Shown here: piece by piece, positions 1 through 12,082 of the stretch
Position numbering within the stretch: position 1 is the first letter of the stretch
Layout of the letters: every line of letters begins with the position of its first letter
Position numbers and translations under genes: made by a program
Notes under the pieces: model-generated
What the model was told of the DNA's origin: nothing
Database searches by the model: none
Seen by the model: only the letters and a program-made list of their open reading frames with translations
DNA from: Streptomyces sp. Ru72
GTDB taxonomy: Bacteria > Actinomycetota > Actinomycetes > Streptomycetales > Streptomycetaceae
DNA length: 37,617 bases
Direction: 5' to 3'
Assembly: GCF_002920635.1 (NCBI RefSeq)
Contig: NZ_PQSR01000073.1
Location: 1-37,617, forward strand

Positions 1-1
1 G

Positions 2-1486
2 GCGCTCTCCGGCCCGGCGCGCGCCGCCTGCGTCCTGCGCGGCCTGGAGAAGCTCCCCGACGACGAGGTGCGCAAGGTGCTCGCCGCGGCGGGGGTCACG
101 AACCCGGCGGTAGCGGTCCGGCAGGCCGCGAAAGTGCCGGCTCAGGAGGCGCTGCTGGACTCCCCCGAGTTCGACCCGTGCTCCCTTCAGGCCCGGCCCA
201 CCGACCTCATGCGGCGCCGCCGGCACGCGAAGGCGGCGCTCGCCGCGGCGGCGGCCGTCGCGGTGTGCGGAGCGCTGCTCGCGCTGCCCGGCGGCGGCTG
301 GGGCGCGGACGAGGCGGCGGCCCCCTCGGCCGCGCCGAACCCGGCCGCGCAGGCCGCGCTGGATCCGGCCCGGGTGACGACGGTGCCGCCCACCGCCTGG
401 AAGACCTCGGCGCGCACCGACTTCTCCGTGTGGCCCGCGCGCGGCGCCCTCACCCGCGACCGGGCACTCCTGCGGCGCGCGCTCACCGCCTGGGCGCGGC
501 CCGGTGACTCCGTCCGGGTCTCGATGACCCCGGGCACCCCGTCGGGTGCTCCGCCCGGTCCCCCGCGGCTGCTGTACGCGGGGCAGGTCGACACCGCGCG
601 CGTGGTGGTCTTCTACGACGGTCTGCGCATCGTGCGTTACGCCGAGCCGAAGGACGGCTCCCGCGGGGCCGCGCTCGACTTCGCCCGGGTCGACGGGGCG
701 AGCGGAGCCGAGGCGGAGGCGGTGGTGCTGGACCGCGCCGACGGCAACGTCCGCTATCTGACGGCCCCCTGGGTGACCGGTGCCGTCGAGCGGGACCTGC
801 TCAAGCCGACGGCGGGGACGATGAACCTCGGCCTGACCGGCGGGGTGACCGCGCCGCTGGCGAGTCCGGCGCAGCAGTCCGGTTCGTGCTCGTCGTGGCA
901 CGTGCTGCAGCTGACCGGCGGTTCGGGCACGCGACTGCTGACCGACCTCGGGGAACTGGTGCCTGCGCACCTGACCGTGGGCCGGCCGGGCGCGCCGGGG
1001 GAGGCATCCGGGGCGGCGGCGCTGCGCGCCTGGGCGCCCTTCGCCTGCTCGCTGGCGGTGGTGCGGTCGCAGGGCGTGAAGTCGGTGAACGCGTGGGAAT
1101 ACGCGCGGCAGGCGCTGCCGGACGCCTCCGGGGAGGCGAGCTGGGTGTGCGCGCGGGCGGACACGTGGCGGGGTGACGGGGCCCAGGTGCAGGCGCAGTT
1201 CCACACGCCGGGCGGGGCCCTGGGGGTGGTCGCGGCGCAGGCCGAGGACGTACCCGCGTGCGGGGCGAAGGATCCCCATGTGCTGGCGGGCGTGCTGTGG
1301 AAGTCGGCGAAGGGCGAGTGGTACCTGCTGGCCGCCGGGGCCGAGGACACCAAGTCGATCCGGGCGACGGGCGGGGTGAACGGGTCGGCGGAAGCCCGGC
1401 TGCTGACCGTGCGCGCGAAGCAGGGAGCGCAGGCGCGGTTGAAGGGGACGCTGAAGGACGGAAGGACGATCGGCGGGTTGCGGTGA
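2..1486 (+). CDS. 5'-truncated membrane-anchored protein with sigma-region-4-like N-terminal part
   Basis: The reading frame is open from the left edge of the window, so the true start lies outside it; the GTG at 68 is probably internal. The first visible residues (ALSGPARAACVLRGLEKLPD, then DDEVRKVLAAAGV) resemble the helix-turn-helix end of sigma-70 region 4 in ECF-like proteins, where such a segment precedes a long C-terminal extension. A single hydrophobic helix follows at about nucleotides 225-300 (alanine-rich, HAKAALAAAAAVAVCGALLA), preceded by arginines, so the roughly 400-residue C-terminal part is probably outside the cytoplasm. That part holds several cysteines and no catalytic motif I recognise. 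It stops at TGA 1484-1486 and is followed by a TetR gene on the same strand. The sigma-like relationship is an inference from a short stretch; the function is unknown. Confidence 0.7.
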   Translation, partial: ALSGPARAACVLRGLEKLPDDEVRKVLAAAGVTNPAVAVRQAAKVPAQEALLDSPEFDPCSLQARPTDLMRRRRHAKAALAAAAAVAVCGALLALPGGGWGADEAAAPSAAPNPAAQAALDPARVTTVPPTAWKTSARTDFSVWPARGALTRDRALLRRALTAWARPGDSVRVSMTPGTPSGAPPGPPRLLYAGQVDTARVVVFYDGLRIVRYAEPKDGSRGAALDFARVDGASGAEAEAVVLDRADGNVRYLTAPWVTGAVERDLLKPTAGTMNLGLTGGVTAPLASPAQQSGSCSSWHVLQLTGGSGTRLLTDLGELVPAHLTVGRPGAPGEASGAAALRAWAPFACSLAVVRSQGVKSVNAWEYARQALPDASGEASWVCARADTWRGDGAQVQAQFHTPGGALGVVAAQAEDVPACGAKDPHVLAGVLWKSAKGEWYLLAAGAEDTKSIRATGGVNGSAEARLLTVRAKQGAQARLKGTLKDGRTIGGLR

Positions 1487-1601
1487 CACGACACAGGGCC
1501 CGTACGCTGCGCCGGTTCGGTGAGGGACCTGTGATTGAGATGTGAACAACTGCTGCCGTTCGGAGCCCTGTGCGGCTGGATTCGATCGGTAAGGTGTTCG
1601 C

Positions 1602-2318
1602 ATGACAACCGGGGTACGCCGCAGACTGGGAGTCGAGGAGCGGCGGCAGCAGTTGATCGGCGTCGCGCTCGAACTGTTCAGCCAGCGCTCCCCCGACGAG
1701 GTCTCCATCGACGAGATAGCGTCGGCCGCGGGCATCTCGCGGCCGCTGGTCTACCACTACTTTCCCGGCAAACTGAGCCTGTACGAGGCCGCGTTGAAGC
1801 GTGCCGCCGAGGACCTCGCGGCCCGGTTCGTGGAACCGCAGGAGGGTCCGCTGGGCGCCCGCCTGCTGCGTGTGATGCGCCGGTTCTTCGACTTCGTCGA
1901 CGACCACGGCCCCGGTTTCTCCGCCCTGATGCGCGGCGGCCCGGCCGTCCCCGCGGACGGAGTCCGCTCAAGGGATGCCGTATCCCGTACCAACGCGCTC
2001 GTCGACGCGGTACGGCAGGCCGCCTATGTCCAGATCCTCGCGCACCTGCAGGTGCAGAACCCGCCCGCCCGCCTCGAGCTGGTGATCCGCTCCTGGATCT
2101 CGCTCGTCGAGTCCACGGCACTGATCTGGCTCGACGGCCGGCGGATCCCGCGCCGGGAGCTGGAGGCCCAGCTCGTACGCGACTTGGCGGCGCTGACGGC
2201 GGTGAGCGCAGCCTACGACGACGAGATGGGCGCGCTGCTGCGCCGCATGCTCGGTGACGAGCCGGCCGACGGTCCGTTCGGCGACCTGGTCGCCCGGCTG
2301 GTCACCCTGGTGTCCTGA
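1602..2318 (+). CDS. TetR/AcrR family transcriptional regulator
   Basis: A 238-residue protein with a typical N-terminal TetR DNA-binding domain at residues 10-60. The stretch LIGVALELFSQRSPDEVSID is followed by a helix-turn-helix ending in SRPLVYHYFPGKLSLYEAAL. The remaining 170 residues form the family's variable helical ligand-binding and dimerisation domain, so the effector cannot be read from the sequence. The ATG at 1602 lies 115 bp after the preceding stop. The gene runs convergently with the small isomerase gene ending at 2327, with 8 bp between stop codons. No inverted-repeat operator that I could assign was found in the short upstream gap. Confidence 0.9.
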   Translation: MTTGVRRRLGVEERRQQLIGVALELFSQRSPDEVSIDEIASAAGISRPLVYHYFPGKLSLYEAALKRAAEDLAARFVEPQEGPLGARLLRVMRRFFDFVDDHGPGFSALMRGGPAVPADGVRSRDAVSRTNALVDAVRQAAYVQILAHLQVQNPPARLELVIRSWISLVESTALIWLDGRRIPRRELEAQLVRDLAALTAVSAAYDDEMGALLRRMLGDEPADGPFGDLVARLVTLVS

Positions 2319-2326
2319 GGGACGCG

Positions 2327-2683
2327 TCAGCTCTCGAACCTCCGGTACGAGGCGTCCAGGTCCCGCACCTCGGCGGACGCGTGCAGTGCGAGGTCACCGG
2401 CGGGCTTGATGTGCTGCCGCAGCAGCTCCAGCGTCGCCTCGGTCAGCCTCGCCTTGGTCTCCTCCGTGCGCCCGGCCAGCAGCCCGAGGGTGACGTGCAC
2501 GACGGCGTGCCCGTCGGTGTCGGCGCCGACCGTGGTGTCGTCGGTGCGGCGGAACTGCGTCTTGCACGCCTCGATCCGCGCGGCCGCGATGTCGACCACC
2601 CGGTCGTGGAGCGCCAGCGCGAACGCACGCCGGTCGAAGGCGTCCTGAAGCGGTGCGGAGTAGTCGACGGTGATCTGCGGCAT
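2327..2683 (-). CDS. 5-carboxymethyl-2-hydroxymuconate isomerase-like protein (tautomerase superfamily)
   Basis: A protein of 118 residues beginning MPQITVDYSAPLQ. After removal of the initiator Met this leaves Pro-1, the catalytic base of the 4-oxalocrotonate tautomerase/CHMI superfamily. Length and the following DRRAFALALHDRVVD helix match the CHMI (HpaF-like) family, which works as a trimer on dicarboxylic dienols from homoprotocatechuate breakdown. I chose ATG 2683 because it gives Pro-1 and follows an AGGAG at a 5-nt distance; an upstream start at 2716 would bury Pro-1. No other aromatic-catabolism gene is nearby. The gene lies 34 bp behind the PP2C phosphatase gene and is probably co-transcribed, so its real substrate is uncertain. 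Confidence 0.82.
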   Translation of the reverse strand: MPQITVDYSAPLQDAFDRRAFALALHDRVVDIAAARIEACKTQFRRTDDTTVGADTDGHAVVHVTLGLLAGRTEETKARLTEATLELLRQHIKPAGDLALHASAEVRDLDASYRRFES

Positions 2684-2717
2684 GGGCACTCCTGTTCTAC
2701 GGCGGGACGTGCTCACC

Positions 2718-4331
2718 CTAGACGGTGCCGGTCAGCCGCAGCGCGAGCAGCGCGATGTCGTCCTGCCGGTCCCGCCCGAAGCGGCCGAGCAGCGTGTCGC
2801 ACAGCGACGCGACGCCGGGTGGGGCGTCGGCGGCGGCCGTGCGCAGGTGTTCCATCGACACGGTCAGGTCGGTACCGCGGTCCTCGATGAGCCCGTCGGT
2901 GACCATCAGCAGCCGGTCGGTGGGCCGTAGCACCGTCTCGGTGGGCGGCGGCCGGTCCAGCCCCAGACCGAGCAGCGGCCCTTTCGCGGCGGCGTAGGCG
3001 GCGGTGCCGTCGTCGCGCACGACCAGCGGTGGAATGTGCCCGGCGTTGGCGATGCGCGCGCGCCCGCTGCCCGGGTCGACCAGGACCAGGCAGACGGTCG
3101 CGGTGACGTCCGCGTGGTAGTGCTGGAGCAGCCGGTCCAGCCGCCGGGCCAGGCTTCGCGGGTCCGGGTCCTCCAGGCAGTAGGCGCGCAGCGCGTGCCG
3201 GATCTCGACCATGACGGTGGCCGCGTCCAGCGAATGCCCGGCCACGTCGCCCACCGCCGTGAGCACCCCGCCCGCGGTGGTCAGCGCGGCGTAGAAGTCG
3301 CCCCCGATCTCTGTCTGCCGGGAGGCGGGCACATAGCGGACGACCGTCTCTACACCCCGTGTCGGGGGCGCCTTCTGGGGCAGGAAGCTATGCTGCAGGG
3401 TGAGCGCCACATGGCGTTCCACCTGGTACATGAGCAGGGCGTCCGCGGCGAGCGCGACGGCCTGGGCGAGCCGGGTGACCAGCGGGTCGCCCTCGCCGCC
3501 CGGGCCGCGCGCGGGCACGGCGAGGCACACGGCCGGTTTGCCCTGCCGGGTCCGCGCCACCACCACGCGGGCGTCTCCGGCGTGTCCGGGCCCGAGCAGC
3601 CCGGCCGGCCACAGCGGATACGGCACCACGGTGCCGCGCGCCCCGGTGTGTCCGGTGGCCAGGCCGCGGATCAGCCGGGCCACGGTGTCGTGCGCCTCGG
3701 CGCCGGGGGGCACGGCGGGCGGGCGCAAGCGGGACAGGCCCCGGTGCAGCTCACCGTCCTCGCCGAGCACGAAGACGACCGCGGGGAAACCGGTGAGCCG
3801 GGCGGTGCCCTCCGCTGCGGCCCGGACCAGTCCCGTCATGCACCGCGCCGCCTGCACCGAGACGATGGTCTCCGACAGCAGCGTCAGCCGTCGCGCGAGC
3901 GCCTCCGCGCCGGTGCGCATCCGGGCCCCGCGCACGGCGGCCCGTACGACGGCTTGGATCTCCTCGGGTGCCGCCGGCACCGACAGATAGGCCTCGCCGC
4001 CGGAATCCAGGCCCCGGCAGCGGATGCCGGGGCCGGCCGAGGCGGCGGAGAAGTGCACGACCGGCAGGGCGGCGGTGAGCGGTGACGACTTGAGCCTGCG
4101 GCACAGTTCGAAGCCGCTCATGTCCGGCAGGCCCACCTCGACGAGGGCGACATCGGGCAGGGTGCCGTCGCGTACCCGTGCGTGGAGTTCGGTCAGCGCC
4201 TCGCCGCCGCTGGCCACGGGCACGACGTGGTGACCGGCCCCGGCCAGCACGCTGCCCAGGGCTTGGCGGCCGGCCGGCGCGTCGTCGACCACCAGCACGG
4301 TGGAGCCCGTGTGTTCGCCGTTGCCGTCCAT
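2718..4331 (-). CDS. Receiver-domain PP2C/SpoIIE-type serine phosphatase
   Basis: A 537-residue protein with three parts. Residues 10-130 form a CheY-like receiver (TVLVVDD, then GLPDMSGFELCRRLK). The middle, about 135-310, looks like a GAF-type sensor. Residues about 325-535 form a PP2C/SpoIIE phosphatase with the metal-binding and core motifs IGGDFY, VGDVAGH, ANAGHIPP, VTDGLIED and DDIALLALR. Such proteins dephosphorylate anti-anti-sigma factors in stress-response cascades of streptomycetes. The receiver is unusual: the position expected to be the phospho-acceptor Asp is Glu65, and the conserved Lys before the loop proline is replaced (YLSVP), so normal phosphorylation is unlikely. The acidic pair D16-D17 is kept. 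Start ATG 4331. The tautomerase gene follows 34 bp downstream. Confidence 0.88.
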   Translation of the reverse strand: MDGNGEHTGSTVLVVDDAPAGRQALGSVLAGAGHHVVPVASGGEALTELHARVRDGTLPDVALVEVGLPDMSGFELCRRLKSSPLTAALPVVHFSAASAGPGIRCRGLDSGGEAYLSVPAAPEEIQAVVRAAVRGARMRTGAEALARRLTLLSETIVSVQAARCMTGLVRAAAEGTARLTGFPAVVFVLGEDGELHRGLSRLRPPAVPPGAEAHDTVARLIRGLATGHTGARGTVVPYPLWPAGLLGPGHAGDARVVVARTRQGKPAVCLAVPARGPGGEGDPLVTRLAQAVALAADALLMYQVERHVALTLQHSFLPQKAPPTRGVETVVRYVPASRQTEIGGDFYAALTTAGGVLTAVGDVAGHSLDAATVMVEIRHALRAYCLEDPDPRSLARRLDRLLQHYHADVTATVCLVLVDPGSGRARIANAGHIPPLVVRDDGTAAYAAAKGPLLGLGLDRPPPTETVLRPTDRLLMVTDGLIEDRGTDLTVSMEHLRTAAADAPPGVASLCDTLLGRFGRDRQDDIALLALRLTGTV

Positions 4332-4364
4332 GAGAGCCGCCCCTCGGCGCTCGGGAAAGGAAAG

Positions 4365-4394
4365 GGGGCGGAGCCGGAGCTTCCGGTCCGCCCC
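4365..4394 (-). terminator. Rho-independent-like terminator of the pullulanase gene
   Basis: Read on the minus strand, an 8-bp GGGGCGGA/TCCGCCCC stem encloses a second CCGG/CCGG stem. A pyrimidine tract with several Ts follows (CTTTCCTTTCCC). It lies just downstream of the pullulanase stop at 4409 and before the phosphatase start at 4331, so it should separate the two transcription units. Confidence 0.65.
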
Positions 4395-4408
4395 ACCACG
4401 CTAGTGTC

Positions 4409-9817
<5,409 letters not shown>

Positions 9818-9911
9818 AGGTGTGAACTCCTTGCGAATACGGCTCAGGTGGGTCCGACGCCTACGCCGCGGGACGGCTTCGTCGCCGGGCGCCCGCGTGA
9901 CCGTATCGCTC

Positions 9912-9945
9912 ACGCAAGCCTTACAGCAAGAGACTTGAAAGCAAT
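9912..9945 (-). promoter_or_regulatory. Putative MalR-type operator region upstream of pulA
   Basis: On the plus strand this stretch contains CGCAAG, TTACAGCAAG and CTTGAAAGCAA in close succession. These resemble, imperfectly, the CTTGCAG/CTGCAAG heptamers upstream of aml and malE. The position, about 95-130 bp upstream of the GTG start, fits a promoter or operator region. No clear -10/-35 pair could be assigned. Confidence 0.45.
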
Positions 9946-9965
9946 GGAAAGGAATTGCATCGACA

Positions 9966-10003
9966 GGGGCCCGCCGCCACGCGTACGGCGGGCAGCGGGC
10001 CCC
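9966..10003 (-). terminator. Terminator hairpin of the alpha-amylase gene
   Basis: A long GC-rich stem, GGGGCCCGCCG paired with CGGCGGGCAGCGGGCCCC around a short acgcgta loop, with a 4-nt bulge. It lies 15 bp beyond the amylase stop codon. A T-run is lacking, as is common for streptomycete terminators. Confidence 0.65.
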
Positions 10004-10018
10004 TCGGGACGTGCGCGT

Positions 10019-11401
10019 TCAGCAGCCGGACTTGCCCGCGTAGATGGCGAGCGCCGTGTTCGGGGCCACCGACGCCTGGAACCAGCCGCTGCTGTTCACG
10101 GTCACGGTCCTCCTGCCCTGGACGTCGCAGTACGTGCCGGCCGGCAGCGACGTCTCGAACCAGCGGTCGGCCGTCGTGCTCTCGTGGTTGATCACCACAT
10201 AGCCCTTGCTTCCACGGCCGAAGGCGATGAGGTTGTTGCCGTCGTCCCACCACTTGGTGACCGCCTGACCGCGCGTGGCGTTGCGGAAGGCGACCATCGA
10301 CTTGATCTCCGGCCACGCGTGCTGGCACTTCCAGCCGTCCTGCCAGCAGGCGTTGACCTGTCCCCCGTTCGGCGGCCCGGCGTCCGAGTCGGACCACTCG
10401 TACCCGGAGTCGATGTCGGGCGCGCCGTACGGCCAGGCGAGCATGAAGACGTTCGCCAGCGTGTAGTTGACGCCGTCCTTGTAGTTGAGGGTCGAGCCGT
10501 TGCGCTCGGTGTCGTGGTTGTCCACGAAGACCCCGGCGACCGAGCTGCCCAGGTAGCCCCAGGGCTCGCCGAAGTTGCTCAGGTACGCGAGCTTCTCGCT
10601 GTTGAAGACCCGCTTGAGGTCGTAGGCGTAGCGGAACTCCTGGACGTCGCCGTTGCCGGTGTACTCGCCGGGCTGGACCGCCTCGCCGGCGCCGTAGATG
10701 ACCTCCTGCTTCCAGTACGCGGAGGGGTTGGTCAGCCGCGACTTGATGTTGGCCAGGTCGTCCGCCGGGATGTGCTTGGCGGCGTCGATGCGGAAGCCGT
10801 CGACGCCCAGGCCGAGCAGGTCGTTCATGTATCCGGCGATCGTGCTGCGGACGTGCTCCTCGCCGGTGTCCAGATCCGCCAGGCCCACGAGTTCGCAGTG
10901 CTGGACGTTCCAGCGGTCCTGGTAGTTGGTGACCTGGGCGGTGCAGTCGTCGAAGTCGGCGTTCGAGTACAGACCGGGATAGTCGTACTTCGTGTAGGAG
11001 GAGCCGCCCGTGCCGGTGCCGCTGCCGGCCGACATGTGGTTCACGACGGTGTCGACGACGACCTTCACACCCGCCGCGTGGCAGGTGCTGACCATGTTCT
11101 GAAAGGCCGTGCGGTCGCCGAGACGGCCCGCGATCCGGTAGCTGACCGGCTGGTACGACGTCCACCACTGCGAGCCCTGTATATGCTCGGCGGGCGGGGA
11201 TACCTGCACGTAGCCGTAGCCGGCGGGGCCGAGGGTGTTGGTGCACTCCTTGGCGACCGAGGCGAAGTTCCACTCGAAGAGGACGGCGGTGACGTCCTTC
11301 GTGCCGGGCGGTGAGGCGTGGGCGGTCCCGGCGGGGACCGCGAGTGCGACCGACGCGGCCGCCGCGAGGGCGAGGGCGCCGGAGAGCGTTCTGCTGGGCA
11401 T
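10019..11401 (-). CDS. aml: Secreted alpha-amylase (GH13) without starch-binding domain
   Basis: A 460-residue exported endo-amylase. Residues 1-29 are a signal peptide ending AHA. The catalytic barrel starts with the streptomycete-amylase sequence VLFEWNFASVAKECTNTLGP and contains VVVDTVVNH (region I), nucleophile D206 in GFRIDAAKH, acid/base E240 in IYGAGE, and D297 in FVDNHDTER. The last 80 residues form the GH13 domain C and end in GKSGC. Classical Streptomyces amylases often carry an added CBM20 starch-binding domain of about 100 residues; here it is absent, so the enzyme probably acts on soluble starch. Start ATG 11401 follows GGAGAAGGA; the longer frame from 11497 would place 32 non-signal residues first. 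Upstream inverted heptamers indicate MalR control. Confidence 0.94.
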   Translation of the reverse strand: MPSRTLSGALALAAAASVALAVPAGTAHASPPGTKDVTAVLFEWNFASVAKECTNTLGPAGYGYVQVSPPAEHIQGSQWWTSYQPVSYRIAGRLGDRTAFQNMVSTCHAAGVKVVVDTVVNHMSAGSGTGTGGSSYTKYDYPGLYSNADFDDCTAQVTNYQDRWNVQHCELVGLADLDTGEEHVRSTIAGYMNDLLGLGVDGFRIDAAKHIPADDLANIKSRLTNPSAYWKQEVIYGAGEAVQPGEYTGNGDVQEFRYAYDLKRVFNSEKLAYLSNFGEPWGYLGSSVAGVFVDNHDTERNGSTLNYKDGVNYTLANVFMLAWPYGAPDIDSGYEWSDSDAGPPNGGQVNACWQDGWKCQHAWPEIKSMVAFRNATRGQAVTKWWDDGNNLIAFGRGSKGYVVINHESTTADRWFETSLPAGTYCDVQGRRTVTVNSSGWFQASVAPNTALAIYAGKSGC

Positions 11402-11438
11402 GTGGGGGTCCTTCTCCGTTGAAGGATCTGCTGAGGGG

Positions 11439-11458
11439 AGTGCCCTCAGGAGGGCACT
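11439..11458 (-). other. Perfect stem-loop in the 5' leader of aml
   Basis: AGTGCCCT and AGGGCACT form an 8-bp perfect stem around a 4-nt loop (AGTGCCCTCCTGAGGGCACT on the sense strand). It ends about 37 nt upstream of the amylase start and lies between the operator heptamers and the ribosome-binding site, so it is probably in the untranslated leader. Its role, such as message stability or translational control, is not evident. Confidence 0.55.
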
Positions 11459-11479
11459 GAGACCTCCTGAAGGGAATTG

Positions 11480-11503
11480 CTGCAAGTTTTCAACCACTTG
11501 CAG
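11480..11503 (-). promoter_or_regulatory. MalR-type operator: inverted CTGCAAG/CTTGCAG upstream of aml
   Basis: A CTGCAAG at 11480-11486 and CTTGCAG at 11497-11503 form a perfect 7-bp inverted repeat with 10 nt between; another TGCAG follows directly. Repeats of this kind in streptomycete amylase promoters are known to mediate glucose repression and MalR/Reg1 binding. The site is about 80-100 bp upstream of the start codon. Binding by the local MalR is inferred from the shared heptamers in the malE-malR gap. Confidence 0.7.
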
Positions 11504-11706
11504 TGCAGCAGACCGTACGAGCCCGGCTCTCGACGGTCAACCCTGCGGGCATGTTCCTGTCACATACACGAAATGCCACCGGATCGCACCCTGTTGGACC
11601 TGCGCGAACGCCCGGGGCAGACACCGGGGCCCACCGTCCACGGCGGACGACCGGGGTCCTTGAAACGGGCGAAAGAGCTGACGACCGGTCGGCGAGCACG
11701 ATCCGC

Positions 11707-12027
11707 TCAGCCGACGACGAGCGGGAGCTTGGCGGCGAAGCCGCCCAGCGCGGTCTTCTCCGCGTCGGTCGGCGCACGCCGTCCGGTGGCGGTCAGCAGC
11801 GCGTCCTGTCGGAGAGCGAGGCGGGAAGCAGGGTTGCGGCGATCTTCTCCAGCATCACGCGTGCCGCCGCCAGGGTCTCGGCAGGCGGCTCCGCGGCCCA
11901 CAGGATCGGCGAGTTCGGCGGCGCGGCCTGCGGCGGAGCCGCCGTCGTCGAAGTGACCGTGCGTCTCGTGCGGGAGCCCACCGCGGGCATGAAGAGGGCG
12001 GTCTCGCCGGTCTCCTGGCCCGCAAAC
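11707..12027 (-). pseudogene. Frameshifted, N-terminally truncated gene fragment of unknown family
   Basis: On the minus strand a frame read from about 12027 (RFAGQETGETALFMPAVGS, later AAEPPAETLAAARVMLEKIA) stops at 11793. The adjacent frame continues the same style of sequence (RQDALLTATGRRAPTDAEKT) to a stop at 11707. A single lost base near 11810 would join the two. No start codon with a ribosome-binding site precedes it, and the fragment begins directly behind the aglA terminator. I do not recognise the family. The remaining roughly 200 bp between this fragment and aml hold only the operator heptamers described for aml. Confidence 0.35.
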
Positions 12028-12031
12028 CGTA

Positions 12032-12061
12032 GGGCCCGCCGTCAGCAGTGACGGCGGGCCC
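12032..12061 (-). terminator. Terminator of the malEFG-aglA operon
   Basis: A perfect 13-bp inverted repeat, GGGCCCGCCGTCA with TGACGGCGGGCCC, around a 4-nt loop. It lies 21 bp behind the aglA stop codon and is the strongest simple hairpin of the cluster. Confidence 0.8.
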
Positions 12062-12082
12062 CGCGACGGATGCGGTGCACGG

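Noticed and set aside
11503..12051. A 182-codon plus-strand gene between aml and aglA
   Set aside because: It runs through the aml operator and into the aglA terminator, with low-complexity composition. The minus-strand fragment explains the coding signal better.
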